The notes: a model not told the origin generated them from the letters alone. Shown: positions 17,750 through 26,581, counted from the first letter of the stretch. The stretch: 64,000 bases of DNA from Paenibacillus_AB hodogayensis (GCF_039536325.1 NZ_BAAAYO010000001.1:1343196-1407195); one strand, 5' to 3'. Numbers and translations: made by a program.

Positions 17750-18595
17750 AGGCTGCAAAAATCGGACTGCCATGGAGTCTTTGCTTAATACCTGGAATCG
17801 ATACCCTTGTTCTTGCAGCAATCGGATAATATCCGGCAGCGCTTCGACAGTTGTTGTTTTACCGGCCGAATCGTGCATAAGCACAATAATCGTTTGCTTC
17901 CCTTGTGCTCCTTGCCGTACCGACTCGACGATATCCTCGCGTTTTTGCATTTTGGACGCTGCATCGGTCGAACTGACGTTCCAGTCGAAATACACATATC
18001 CCTCTTCGCTTATCGCAGCGGCAATATCGGACATAATGCGGCTGCCGCCGTGTTTGCGGGCTTGGTGGTTGTTGGACCCTCCGGGAAAACGCAACAGCTC
18101 CGGGCGCTTCCCTGTCGTCTGTTCCAATAAGGTATTCAGCTTTTCTACATCTCGCTTGAACGAAGCGACGGACTTGTACACCGTCGAGTAGTCATGGGAA
18201 AATGTATGGTTGCCGATCGCATGCCCGCTATCCGTTATTTTTCGGTACAGGTTCCGCCCTTGCTCAGAGCCATTGCCGATCACGAAAAAGGTTGCCTTGA
18301 CACCAAATGTGTTTAAAATGCCGAGGATGTGTTCCGTGTTAAGGGAAGGACCGTCGTCAAAGGTAAGATAAGCGATTTTGGCGGGTACTGAAGCTTTCGG
18401 GACGGAGGAAATCAATGGCTCTCGCACAGATTCGCCAGTTGGCGCCGGTTCGCCGGACGATTCCTTGCCGGTATCGGCGGCGTTTTCCATTTGCGGCGAA
18501 TGAGTAGGCGGTCCCGATTGCAACGGCGGCCCGTTCGCACAAGCAGATAATACAAACATAATCGCTGCGGCATAAATCCAACCTCTGCTTTTCAA
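17747..18595 (-). CDS. Lipoprotein polysaccharide (peptidoglycan) deacetylase, NodB family
   Basis: The product carries a lipoprotein signal (FVLSAC, Cys19) and a NodB domain with TFDDGPS, the metal pair HTFSH, RFPGGS, the FDWNVSSTD strand and LMHDS near the end, so all five catalytic motifs are present. It would deacetylate N-acetylglucosamine polymers or muropeptides outside the membrane. I chose the TTG at 18595, directly before the signal peptide; a GTG at 18679 would add 28 residues and is the alternative. Upstream there is a terminator at 18703, so it has its own promoter. Confidence 0.87.
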   Translation of the reverse strand: MKSRGWIYAAAIMFVLSACANGPPLQSGPPTHSPQMENAADTGKESSGEPAPTGESVREPLISSVPKASVPAKIAYLTFDDGPSLNTEHILGILNTFGVKATFFVIGNGSEQGRNLYRKITDSGHAIGNHTFSHDYSTVYKSVASFKRDVEKLNTLLEQTTGKRPELLRFPGGSNNHQARKHGGSRIMSDIAAAISEEGYVYFDWNVSSTDAASKMQKREDIVESVRQGAQGKQTIIVLMHDSAGKTTTVEALPDIIRLLQEQGYRFQVLSKDSMAVRFLQP

Positions 18596-18689
18596 TGGTA
18601 TCCGCCCCCTGTTCCAATCTATTGGTAGTATGTCGTTGTCCGCCGTTCGACTATGGGTACCAATGTTTGCCTGACGCACGATTGGAACT

Positions 18690-18902
18690 TCATCCGATCG
18701 ACAAAAAAGCCCGCGATGGACGCGGACTTGAATGGTAAATCCGTTTCAACTGCCGCACTCCTGTTCCTTCATTCCGCCGGGATGACGTATCCTGTCTTTG
18801 CAGATAGTATTCGACTTCCCTGAAAGCGTCTCCAATCTTTGGCCCGGCACCGTTTGCGGCAGGCGCCGCCATTTGCACAAAATCGACTTTTTTGCCGGTC
18901 AA
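18690..18902 (-). CDS. Possible small protein of about 70 aa, unknown
   Basis: A frame with TTG start at 18902 encodes 70 aa, and the frame is open further upstream with no standard start. Its first half (VDFVQMAAPAANGAGPKIGD, then FREVEYYLQR) reads like folded protein rather than noise, but the tail overlaps the terminator at 18703-18727, which argues against it. I do not recognise it. It may be a remnant of a longer gene. Confidence 0.2.
   Translation of the reverse strand: MTGKKVDFVQMAAPAANGAGPKIGDAFREVEYYLQRQDTSSRRNEGTGVRQLKRIYHSSPRPSRAFLSIG
18703..18727 (-). terminator. Minus-strand terminator
   Basis: On the minus strand GTCCGCG and CGCGGGC form a 7-bp stem with a 5-nt loop followed by six T residues. 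It should end a minus-strand transcript arising from 18728-18997, where only a small possible gene is seen. Confidence 0.7.
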
Positions 18903-18997
18903 ACGCGCATCGGCTTCCGTTTCGTATGGTAAACTGGTGAATATCCAATCTGGAACCGTGAACCCGTTGAAACGGTTCGTTATCGAGGTGAGCTGCC

Positions 18998-19840
18998 ATG
19001 TACTTGCGCAAAATCGAGACTGTGGATTTACCAGCCGTGGTGGGCAAAGAAACCGGAGGGGGCATTCATCCGTACCACGAAATTCTTTTCATATCGGAAG
19101 GGACGGTACTGCTTCAATGGATAAACCGGGACTATGTGGCGTCCGCGCCCGCTCTATTCCTGCTGTCTCCGAATACCCCGCACACGCTGATCAGGAAATC
19201 GGCCTTCTGCCGTTTCGGTTTCATCGAGCTGGACATGGAGGGCTCGACGGAATTTCCGAACCTCGCCCAAGCGCGCTTATGGAACGGGATGCAGTCCGAC
19301 AAAGATCCGCTCGGGGCGGGGATCGCTTCGATTTACGAGATGGCCTTCCAAATCTGGAACAACCTGAATCCGCTTAACCCGTACAAATCGATCGCCATGG
19401 ACCTGATTCCACTGGACATCCGCAAGCTGCTGCTGCTCGTCTCCTGCTTTCTGAACGCGCGGGAGCCTCGGCTCGCCGACCCTTCCCGGGTTCCAGCCTT
19501 TCCGGATAAAGCCGATGCCACCGAACGGATTCATAAGGTCATCCGATACATGGAATCGAACTATCAGAACCCGCTGACGATCACCCTGCTGGCCTCCCAT
19601 GTTTATTTGGACGTCTCCTATTTCATCCGGTCCTTTCATAAAATCGTCGGCAAAACGCCGCTTCAATATTTGCACGAATTGCGCCTGAACGCCGCGATCA
19701 GCTTTTTGTCCACGACAAAGATGTCCATCCAGGACATTACGAACGAGATCGGCTTTCAGAGCATTCACTATTTCAGCAGGCTGTTCAAGCAAAAGTATGG
19801 AGTCAGCCCGTCCTTGTGGAGAACGCGGCACATCAGCTGA
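18998..19840 (+). CDS. AraC-family transcriptional regulator
   Basis: The 280-aa protein has an N-terminal cupin-type sensor domain (about residues 1-130) and a C-terminal double helix-turn-helix (about 180-280), with LASHVYLDVSYFIRSFHKIVG and IGFQSIHYFSRLFKQKYGVSP. The ATG has GAGGTG upstream. It is transcribed towards the sialidase-like/solute-binding/oxidoreductase operon and meets it tail to tail across a hairpin. It probably senses a sugar and controls that operon, by proximity. Confidence 0.92.
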   Translation: MYLRKIETVDLPAVVGKETGGGIHPYHEILFISEGTVLLQWINRDYVASAPALFLLSPNTPHTLIRKSAFCRFGFIELDMEGSTEFPNLAQARLWNGMQSDKDPLGAGIASIYEMAFQIWNNLNPLNPYKSIAMDLIPLDIRKLLLLVSCFLNAREPRLADPSRVPAFPDKADATERIHKVIRYMESNYQNPLTITLLASHVYLDVSYFIRSFHKIVGKTPLQYLHELRLNAAISFLSTTKMSIQDITNEIGFQSIHYFSRLFKQKYGVSPSLWRTRHIS

Positions 19841-19850
19841 AAGAGACCGG

Positions 19851-19880
19851 ACGTCAGGGAAAAAACGCTTTCCCTGACGT
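19851..19880. terminator. Hairpin between convergent genes
   Basis: A perfect 12-bp stem (19851-19862 with 19869-19880) with a short loop lies between the AraC gene and the convergent oxidoreductase gene. T-runs are weak on both sides, but the position suits a shared terminator. Confidence 0.6.
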
Positions 19881-19899
19881 TCGTCCTAAACCGGAGAAG

Positions 19900-20904
19900 T
19901 CATTCGTAGGGAACGGGCAGTTCTTTGCCGGCTTCCGCCGACGTGCCGGTCGTCTCCAGCACCGCGATGACCCGCCGCGTCTGCTCCGGCTTCACCTCGA
20001 GCTCCGCGCCGTTCATCAGATGATCGGCGATATTGCGGTAGTACGCCATCGGCTGGCTCGGTACGTACGGAATTTTGCTTTCGACCTGGACGCCATTCTC
20101 CTCGGTGTGCAGTGTCAGCTGTCCGTCGCCGTTGTCCACGACGGCGCCCTTCGTCCCGAGAAAGCGGCGGGCCGCCTTGCCGATCCGGGCGATCGAGGAT
20201 TGCTGCACATGGGCGAACGCGCCGTTCTCGAAGGAGAGGATGCAGTCGATATGATCCTCGTTCGTCGTTTCATGCCAGACGCGGTTTTGCACGAATCCGC
20301 GAACGGAACGAATCGGCCCCGGCACGGTGCGGAGCAGCCAGTCGACGTAGTGCGCCCCCCAATCGTAGAACGCGCCTCCGGATAGCTGTTTATCGGAACG
20401 CCACCAGTCGCGCGGACGCTGATAGGAACCGAAAAACATCTCGACATGAAAAATATCGCCCAATACCCCTTTGCCGATCAAATCCTGCAGCGTCAAAAAC
20501 CAGTCGTCCCATCTGCGGTTATGGTATACGCTCAGCATCAGTCCTTTTTGTGCCGCCAGACGGACGAGCTCATCCGCCTCCTCGGCATGGATGCACATCG
20601 GCTTCTCCACGATGCAATGTTTCCCGCTTGCCAGTATTCGCTTGGCGAGCTCCGCATGCGTGTTATGGGGAGTAATGACCGTAACGAGGTCCAAATCGTC
20701 CTGCGCCAGCAGCTCCGCTACATCGGTATAAGTGCGGATGCCAGGGAAGTCTTGGCTGGCCTGCTCCGCTCTTGCCGGGTCCAGATCGCAGGCGGCGGCG
20801 AATTCGAAACCGGCCTCCATCATTTGCCGAGCATGCGCCATGCCCATGTTGTACGCTCCGCCGTATCCGATTACGGCGCTTTTCCATACCCGTTCGCTTG
20901 CCAT
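19900..20904 (-). CDS. Gfo/Idh/MocA-family NAD(P)-dependent oxidoreductase
   Basis: The 334-aa cytoplasmic enzyme has an N-terminal Rossmann fold (VIGYGGAYNMG) with the family motif VEKPMC around residue 99, where the lysine is catalytic, and a C-terminal beta-sheet domain. Such enzymes oxidise or epimerise sugars and inositols. ATG at 20904 has GGAGGAAG upstream. It is the last gene of a three-gene operon after the sialidase-like and solute-binding genes (gaps 24 and 18 bp), so the substrate is probably a sugar delivered or released by that system. Confidence 0.92.
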   Translation of the reverse strand: MASERVWKSAVIGYGGAYNMGMAHARQMMEAGFEFAAACDLDPARAEQASQDFPGIRTYTDVAELLAQDDLDLVTVITPHNTHAELAKRILASGKHCIVEKPMCIHAEEADELVRLAAQKGLMLSVYHNRRWDDWFLTLQDLIGKGVLGDIFHVEMFFGSYQRPRDWWRSDKQLSGGAFYDWGAHYVDWLLRTVPGPIRSVRGFVQNRVWHETTNEDHIDCILSFENGAFAHVQQSSIARIGKAARRFLGTKGAVVDNGDGQLTLHTEENGVQVESKIPYVPSQPMAYYRNIADHLMNGAELEVKPEQTRRVIAVLETTGTSAEAGKELPVPYE

Positions 20905-20922
20905 CGTCTTCCTCCGCCTTCG

Positions 20923-22230
20923 TTATTTGGCTTTAAGCTCGGCAATCTTCTTGGTGAATTCCTCGTCGGCCTGACGGAGCGCCGTATTGATATCGCTTTT
21001 GCCGGTGACGTAGTTCAGCAGTTGATTGCTTGCGCTCGTCACTCCGTCCCGATCGAATGCCGTAACCGGCGGAATGACCGGATACGTTTGGGTAAACAGC
21101 GGCTTGAGGTTTTTGCCTTTGGCAGCAGGATTGTTTTCAAACGCATGCTCCAGCAAGGTCGTGTCCTTCAGCGCGGATACGCGTCCGTTCTTGCTGGCTT
21201 CCGCCTGCACTTCGGGATCGGTGCTCAAATAAGCGATGATCTGGAAGGCCAGATCGCCATGCTTGCTGCCTTGGGGAAGCAGGAAGCCGTCGGAGAACAG
21301 GCCGGCATTGACATTCGGCTTCGCCTTGAGCGTCGGGAATGTGACGACGTCCCAACGGAACCCTTCCTTCTCCGCGGCAACCATGTCGGTGTTTTGCAGC
21401 AGCAAAATATCCGGGAGCATGGCCGTTGTCTTCGCCTTCAAAAATTCGTCTCTCGTGCCGAACGGGCTTTTGAGCGGCTGGTTCGACACGTCGTTAATCC
21501 GCTTGAACAAATCGAACAAAGCTTTCCAGCCGTCGCTCGTGAGCTGCGATTTCTCCGTTTTCGCATCGATAAAAGCAAGCTCGCTTTGCATTTGCAGACG
21601 GTTCAGGGAATACGGCGGACGAAGGCCGACATAGCTCGTATCGCCCTCGGTGCGCGTCAGCTTCTTGCCGAGCTCGATCACTTCATCCCAGTTCATATTG
21701 TCCTTCGGATAAGCGACCCCGAATTTGTCGAATAAGTCTTTGTTGTAGTGCAGGGCGAACGCGAGGACGTTGTACGGCATGTAGAAGATTTGGCCCTGGT
21801 CCGAATAAGATTTGATATTGTCGATCATTCTGGTATCGTATTTGTTAAAATCGAAGCCGTTCTTCTTCGCTAGCGGCTGCAGGTCGATCGGCACTTTGAG
21901 CGGCGTCAGCATGTTGATGTTGGTCAAGCCGCCCCAGATGATGTCCGGAATCTCGCCGGCTTGCAGCAAATCCTCGATCGTGCTGCCTTTTTGGTTTTTG
22001 ACCAACTCTAGCGTCACGTTCGGGAACTTCTTCTTGACGAACTGGTTGATATATTTCTCGAAATCGTCGAGCACCGTATGGGCGTAAAATTTCAGTGTGA
22101 CGGGTTCCGCAGCCTTCGTTGCGGCCGTGTTGCCCGGCGTTGCCGCGCTTTCCGGCTTTTTCTCTCCGCCGCAGGCAGCCGTAGCGGCTGCCATGGCTAG
22201 AAGCAAGGATGCGAGCGCTATTTTCTTCAT
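20923..22230 (-). CDS. ABC sugar-binding lipoprotein (family 1 solute-binding protein)
   Basis: The 435-aa product has a lipoprotein signal ending TAAC (Cys20) and a periplasmic-binding-protein fold. It contains FDKFGVAYPKDNMNWDE and KKLTRTEGDTSYVGL, motifs shared almost unchanged with the proteins at 42536 and 48858, so the three are close paralogues. It would bind an oligosaccharide on the cell surface for ABC import, but no permease genes adjoin it. ATG at 22230 has AGGAGG upstream. It lies mid-operon between sialidase-like and oxidoreductase genes. Confidence 0.92.
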   Translation of the reverse strand: MKKIALASLLLAMAAATAACGGEKKPESAATPGNTAATKAAEPVTLKFYAHTVLDDFEKYINQFVKKKFPNVTLELVKNQKGSTIEDLLQAGEIPDIIWGGLTNINMLTPLKVPIDLQPLAKKNGFDFNKYDTRMIDNIKSYSDQGQIFYMPYNVLAFALHYNKDLFDKFGVAYPKDNMNWDEVIELGKKLTRTEGDTSYVGLRPPYSLNRLQMQSELAFIDAKTEKSQLTSDGWKALFDLFKRINDVSNQPLKSPFGTRDEFLKAKTTAMLPDILLLQNTDMVAAEKEGFRWDVVTFPTLKAKPNVNAGLFSDGFLLPQGSKHGDLAFQIIAYLSTDPEVQAEASKNGRVSALKDTTLLEHAFENNPAAKGKNLKPLFTQTYPVIPPVTAFDRDGVTSASNQLLNYVTGKSDINTALRQADEEFTKKIAELKAK

Positions 22231-22254
22231 GGGGTTAAAGCCTCCTGTAACCGC

Positions 22255-23712
22255 TTAGTCGCGGAATGATGGTATGCGATGGAACGTGGTATAGTTGGCG
22301 TCGTGGAAATTGTGGGCGCCGTTCAATGCCGTGCGGGACACGAACAGCAGATCGTCGCCGTCGACGATCCAGTCCACGTACTGGAAGCCGACCTGCCTGT
22401 CGTTCTCGGGCCAGCCGTTGTGCTCGTAATTCAAGATGTCCCGGACGACCTCCCAGCGCTCCATGTCCGCCGAACGGACCAGCGCCAGCACGTTACGCTG
22501 ACCGGCATTTGTTCCGGTGACCCGGCTGACCAGGGACCAATATTTGCCCGAGCGCTCGTCGTAATGGACCGTAAACTTGGACATATTGCCGTGGAAATCG
22601 ATCGTTTTGCCGAAGACGAGCGGCGCGTCGGGACGTTCCGCATCAGCATACAGCACGATCGTTCTGCCGTAATTCGGAGTGCCGCCGATCGTCTGGTAGC
22701 GGGGAATGACCGCGAGACGCCCGTCGGGGGCGACAACGGCATTGCCCTCCAGCAAATTCGGCAGCGAGCCGCCGCTGATCGCGCCCGGCCATTGCGGATC
22801 ATACGGGAGGAACGGCGTCGTCGTCCAGCTTGCCGCGTCGAGCAGATCCGCGTCCTCCGGCGCGGACAGCATCCCGGTCCGATGGCCTCCGGCCTTCCAG
22901 GCGCCGCAGTCGATCGACGTCCAGATCCGGTTGCGGTGCACGATCACCGGCATCGGCGCCTTATGCGGACCGCCCGTTTCCCGAGTGCCGCCCTTCATCA
23001 ATATCGTCGGGGCGCCCCACGTATCTCCGCCGTCCTCGGAACAGCCGATCAGTAAATCCCCGTATTCCGTGCTTGTGGCAAGCATATACAGCCGTTCGCG
23101 ATGGACGAACAGCTTCCCCCAGAAGCAGGGGTACAAGTAGGAGACGAACCGCCAAGTCCGCCCGTCGTCGTCGGAGCGGAAAACCATGCTCAGATTTTGC
23201 CCGGCTTCCATCCAGAACACATCGTGAGAAACGACGAGCCGGCCGTCGGGCAGCTTGACGATCGAAGGACTGGCCGTCGACCGTCCGGAAAACTCGTACG
23301 TTCTATCTTCCGGATGAATGTAATTGACGATCGTCCCCGGCACGAGACCGCATCGGAACAGCCGGGCCGGGCCTACGACGGTAGCTGCGGAGCCGTCCCC
23401 CGAAAGCCGGGTCAAATGAACCCGGTAATCGATCCCGTTATCCAACCCCGATATGGTAACGCTCTTATGATCCTCGTCCGCATCGAACCGCCGTACGATC
23501 GGCTCCCGGCCTGCCGCCTGCAAATTCACCTCCAACAAGCAAGCCCGGCTGTCCCCCTCTCCCTTTCCATTCGTACGCCAGCTAATCTGTGCCTCTCTGT
23601 CTCCCGGCGCTATCCGATCGATATGCAGCTCTTCCGCGAGGCTGCCGGTTTCCCCCGTCCAGCCGTCCGTGCCGCCGCTATTCCATGCCCGCCTTGTCAA
23701 ATTGCCGTTCAC
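22255..23712 (-). CDS. Sialidase/BNR-repeat superfamily protein, cytoplasmic
   Basis: The 485-aa protein has an Ig/FnIII-like N-terminal region (about 35-115) and a six-bladed propeller-type body. Two Asp-box motifs are visible, SDDDGRTW at 180-187 and SEDGGDTW at 225-232. It lacks a signal peptide, unlike most secreted sialidases, so it may act on an imported oligosaccharide. The exact glycosidase activity cannot be named; a GH33-type arginine triad was not established. The GTG start at 23712 has GGGGGGAG upstream. It is the first gene of an operon with a solute-binding protein and a sugar oxidoreductase. Confidence 0.75.
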   Translation of the reverse strand: MNGNLTRRAWNSGGTDGWTGETGSLAEELHIDRIAPGDREAQISWRTNGKGEGDSRACLLEVNLQAAGREPIVRRFDADEDHKSVTISGLDNGIDYRVHLTRLSGDGSAATVVGPARLFRCGLVPGTIVNYIHPEDRTYEFSGRSTASPSIVKLPDGRLVVSHDVFWMEAGQNLSMVFRSDDDGRTWRFVSYLYPCFWGKLFVHRERLYMLATSTEYGDLLIGCSEDGGDTWGAPTILMKGGTRETGGPHKAPMPVIVHRNRIWTSIDCGAWKAGGHRTGMLSAPEDADLLDAASWTTTPFLPYDPQWPGAISGGSLPNLLEGNAVVAPDGRLAVIPRYQTIGGTPNYGRTIVLYADAERPDAPLVFGKTIDFHGNMSKFTVHYDERSGKYWSLVSRVTGTNAGQRNVLALVRSADMERWEVVRDILNYEHNGWPENDRQVGFQYVDWIVDGDDLLFVSRTALNGAHNFHDANYTTFHRIPSFRD

Positions 23713-23894
23713 CCGCGTCGCTCCCCCCTCTGAATCGCCTGCTGTTGCTCGTGATCGCTTTCAGGTTCTAATCATAGCAAACCGGGCACGGCGGGTCTTT
23801 AGAGAAAATCTCTTAATATGCCTTGCCCCCTCCCGAAGAGAAATCGCTTTCTCGTGCTTGCTTCTCATACCTATTTGCACAATATCGTCATGAC

Positions 23895-23931
23895 AAAAAA
23901 AAAGAGAAGCTTGAACAATCTCAAGCTTCTC
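23895..23931 (-). terminator. Strong minus-strand terminator
   Basis: An 11-bp perfect stem (GAGAAGCTTGA/TCAAGCTTCTC) with a 6-nt loop is followed on the minus strand by nine T residues. It lies about 150 nt past the HAD phosphatase stop codon, and the stretch between is probably transcribed. Confidence 0.9.
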
Positions 23932-24070
23932 AATGACCTTCGGGCCTGACGGCCCCGCACCGTCGGTTAACCGACCAGACTACGTCGCGCTACTTCAAGC
24001 CCCGTTAAGGTGCATAAGCGCAATCTGGCGTATCCGTTCCTTATCCTTACTTTAGTGTGGCAGCGAAACT
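23932..24070 (-). ncRNA. Candidate structured RNA upstream of the terminator
   Basis: On the minus strand this gene-free stretch contains a GTCGGTTAACCGAC palindrome, a GGGCC/GGCCC hairpin and several shorter complementary segments, and it runs straight into the strong terminator at 23895-23931. It could be a small RNA with its own promoter or the structured 3' end of the HAD gene transcript. I do not recognise a known family. Confidence 0.35.
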
Positions 24071-24080
24071 GCCCCCGCCC

Positions 24081-24755
24081 TTACGGGCATTCGCGCACCA
24101 GCTCGAGAATTTGGGAGAAATCCGTAATGAGATGATCTGCCCCGTCCAGCTCGCTTGCTTCGCCGAACTCCGCGTAGCGGCAGCCGATGACGGTCAAGCC
24201 GTTGCCCTTGCCCGCCTCGACGTCGGACGAGCGGTCGCCGACCATCCAGGCGGAGCGGATGCCATGGTGCTCCAGCAGCAGCCGCACGAGGTCGACCTTG
24301 GAGCGGGTCGCATACTCCCCGGCGCTGTACAAGCCGGTAAACAGCTCCGCAAGCCCTTTGCGGCGGATCACCTCTTTAACGTACACCTCGAGTCCGTTGC
24401 TGGCGACGAACAGCTTGATGCCTTTGGCGTGAAGCGCGCGCAGCGTCTCCTCGACTCCGGGGTACAGCACCCCTTCGCCGCGCTCCAATCCTTCCGTCTG
24501 ATGGCGCAGCAGCAGCTCGTCGGCGCGGGCTCGCACCCGTTCGTCCGCATCGGGCAGCACCCGCGCCCATATATGCTCCAGCAGCATGCCGAGGCTGCTC
24601 AGCACGAGCTCCTTCGGCGGCGTTCCTTTCGTATACGTACCTTCCCGGTTTAGTTGATCGAAGGCGGCATCGTAGGCGGGAAGCAGCAGCGTTTCGGTTT
24701 GGAACAGCGTCCCGTCGAGGTCGAATAGCATCGCTTCCGGACATGCTGATTTCAT
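24081..24755 (-). CDS. HAD-superfamily phosphatase
   Basis: The 224-aa cytoplasmic protein has all HAD motifs: DLDGT near residue 12 with the nucleophile Asp, VASNG for motif II, a lysine in RSKVD for motif III, and GDRSSD for motif IV. An inserted helical cap lies between motifs I and II. It resembles phosphoglycolate/nucleotide phosphatases (PpaX/YjjG types); the substrate is unknown. ATG at 24755 has AAGGAG upstream. It is divergent from the amino-sugar regulator gene and so may share the 230-bp control region. Confidence 0.88.
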   Translation of the reverse strand: MKSACPEAMLFDLDGTLFQTETLLLPAYDAAFDQLNREGTYTKGTPPKELVLSSLGMLLEHIWARVLPDADERVRARADELLLRHQTEGLERGEGVLYPGVEETLRALHAKGIKLFVASNGLEVYVKEVIRRKGLAELFTGLYSAGEYATRSKVDLVRLLLEHHGIRSAWMVGDRSSDVEAGKGNGLTVIGCRYAEFGEASELDGADHLITDFSQILELVRECP

Positions 24756-24913
24756 GATTGCGCAGTCTCCTTTTGGATAGGCCGATTTGGGGTAATACTA
24801 TTACCCTATCAAAGCATGTCCGATCGTCCGGTGTCAACATCCGGCGATTTCGGAAAGCAGCGCAAAATCGCCTCGAACACGGGCGAAACGTTTTGTTCGG
24901 ATTGTCTAGCAAA

Positions 24914-24958
24914 GAAAATAATTTTCATGTATAATGGAAATATACAAAAATAATTTTC
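24914..24958 (+). promoter_or_regulatory. Twin operator boxes and promoter of the nag operon
   Basis: GAAAATAATTTTC at 24914-24926 recurs as AAAAATAATTTTC at 24946-24958. Their centres are 32 bp apart, three helical turns. A TATAAT box lies between them at 24930-24935. Near-palindromic AT boxes of this kind are typical operators of RpiR-family proteins, so the adjacent regulator probably represses its own operon by binding both sites around the -10 box. Confidence 0.65.
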
Positions 24959-24986
24959 TTATCCTGAAGAGGTGAACGCTCTCGCC

Positions 24987-25844
24987 ATGTCGGATTTGTT
25001 GAATTCGATTCACGAGCAAATGCCGGGCCTGAACCCGAAGGAGCAGGCGCTGGCCGCCTTTATAGCCGAACATCCGCAGCTGGTCGTGCGCATGAGCATC
25101 ACCGAGCTGGCCGATCAGTCCCAGACGAGCGCCGCCACCGTGTCCCGCTTCTGCAAAAGCTTTCACACCGGCGGCTTCTCCGGCCTGAAGATGCAGCTGG
25201 CCACGGAGCTGGCGCTGCAGCCTGCGGCGGATTCGTACCAGGATATCGTCGCCGGCAACACGCTGGAAAGCATCGTCTCGGCGATGGAGACGAACCATAT
25301 CCGTTCCATCTCCGACACCTCACGCCTGCTCGATCCGAGGCAGTTGGAGAAAGCCATTGCCGCGCTGCACGGAGCCGGCCAGATCGACGTATACGGCGTG
25401 GCGACCTCCGGCGTCGTCGCCCAAGACTTTTATCAGAAGCTCGTGCGCGTGGGCAAAAAAGCGACCGCCTTCTCCGATCCGCATATGCAGATTACGTCGG
25501 CCTCCGGTCTTGGCGAAGGCGATACGGCGTTCGCCATCTCGTATTCCGGCGAAACGCCGGAGACGATCGACGCGCTGCGCTGCGCCAAGGAACGCGGGGC
25601 CGTGACTGTGTCGCTGACCAAGTACGGCCCGAGTACGCTGTCCGCCTTGGCGGATATTCCGCTGTACACGTCCTCGCTGGAGGAAGGCATGCGCCGGGGG
25701 GATATGGCTTCCCGCATCGCCCAACTGCACGTCATCGACATTTTGTTTACGGGGCTGATCAGCGAATCGTTCGATGATTATGTGCCCAAGCTGGAGCTTT
25801 CTTATCAACTGGTGAAAAAATATCGCAAAGAAAAAGGGAGATAA
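24987..25844 (+). CDS. RpiR/MurR-family transcriptional regulator (SIS domain)
   Basis: The 285-aa protein has an N-terminal helix-turn-helix (about 1-77, with SQTSAATVSRFCKSF) and a C-terminal SIS sugar-phosphate-binding domain (about 105-245, with IDVYGVATSG and AISYSGETPETIDA). Sugar phosphates such as glucosamine-6-phosphate or N-acetylglucosamine-6-phosphate are likely effectors because nagB and nagA follow. I chose ATG 24987, which AGAGGTG precedes at suitable spacing; the GTG five codons earlier is part of that ribosome site. The gap to nagB is 5 bp. Confidence 0.92.
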   Translation: MSDLLNSIHEQMPGLNPKEQALAAFIAEHPQLVVRMSITELADQSQTSAATVSRFCKSFHTGGFSGLKMQLATELALQPAADSYQDIVAGNTLESIVSAMETNHIRSISDTSRLLDPRQLEKAIAALHGAGQIDVYGVATSGVVAQDFYQKLVRVGKKATAFSDPHMQITSASGLGEGDTAFAISYSGETPETIDALRCAKERGAVTVSLTKYGPSTLSALADIPLYTSSLEEGMRRGDMASRIAQLHVIDILFTGLISESFDDYVPKLELSYQLVKKYRKEKGR

Positions 25845-25849
25845 CTAGC

Positions 25850-26581
25850 ATGAATATTTTAACATTCCGCTCCACTCAAGAATTGAACGAAGCGGGGGCG
25901 GGCATCATTACCGGCCTCGTTCAGACGAACCCGCGCGCGGTGCTCGGCTTGGCAACGGGAGGAACGCCTGTCGGCATCTACGAGGAAATCGTAGGCTCCC
26001 ACCGCAAAGGAATGGTCAGCTTCAAATCCGCTACCTCGTTCAACCTGGACGAGTACGTCGGCATCGCCGAGGATCATCCGGAAAGCTACCACGCTTATAT
26101 GAACCATCATCTGTTCGCGCACGTCGATTTCGCCAAGGAACGCAACCATATTCCTAACGGCAACGCGGCCGATCTGGAGCAGGAATGCGCCCGCTACAAC
26201 CAGTTGCTGGAAGATGCCAAGCAGATCGACCTGCAGCTGCTCGGACTCGGCCATAACGGACATATCGGCTTCAACGAGCCGGATCATGCGCTGGTCAGCG
26301 GCACGCATATCGTCAAGCTGCGTGACGAAACCCGCGAGGCGAACGCCCGGTTTTTCGACTCGATCGAGCAGGTGCCGACGCATGCGCTCACGATGGGCGT
26401 AGGCACGATTCTGAAGGCGAAGATGATCCTGCTCGTCGTGCGCGGCGCGGACAAGGCCGAGATCGTCCACCGCGCCTTGACCGGACCGATTACGACCGAA
26501 TGCCCGGCTTCGCTGCTGCAAACGCACCCGCACGTCGTCGTGCTGCTGGATAACGAATCGGGGAGGCTGCTGAACGCATGA
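25850..26581 (+). CDS. nagB: Glucosamine-6-phosphate deaminase
   Basis: The 243-aa enzyme converts glucosamine-6-phosphate to fructose-6-phosphate and ammonia. Family signatures are ATGGTPVGIYEEIV, NLDEYVG and LGLGHNGHIGFNEP, which carries the catalytic Asp/His region. Its length matches B. subtilis NagB rather than the longer, allosteric E. coli enzyme. It has GGGAG upstream and overlaps nagA by the ATGA arrangement, so both are made together after the RpiR regulator gene. Confidence 0.97.
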   Translation: MNILTFRSTQELNEAGAGIITGLVQTNPRAVLGLATGGTPVGIYEEIVGSHRKGMVSFKSATSFNLDEYVGIAEDHPESYHAYMNHHLFAHVDFAKERNHIPNGNAADLEQECARYNQLLEDAKQIDLQLLGLGHNGHIGFNEPDHALVSGTHIVKLRDETREANARFFDSIEQVPTHALTMGVGTILKAKMILLVVRGADKAEIVHRALTGPITTECPASLLQTHPHVVVLLDNESGRLLNA

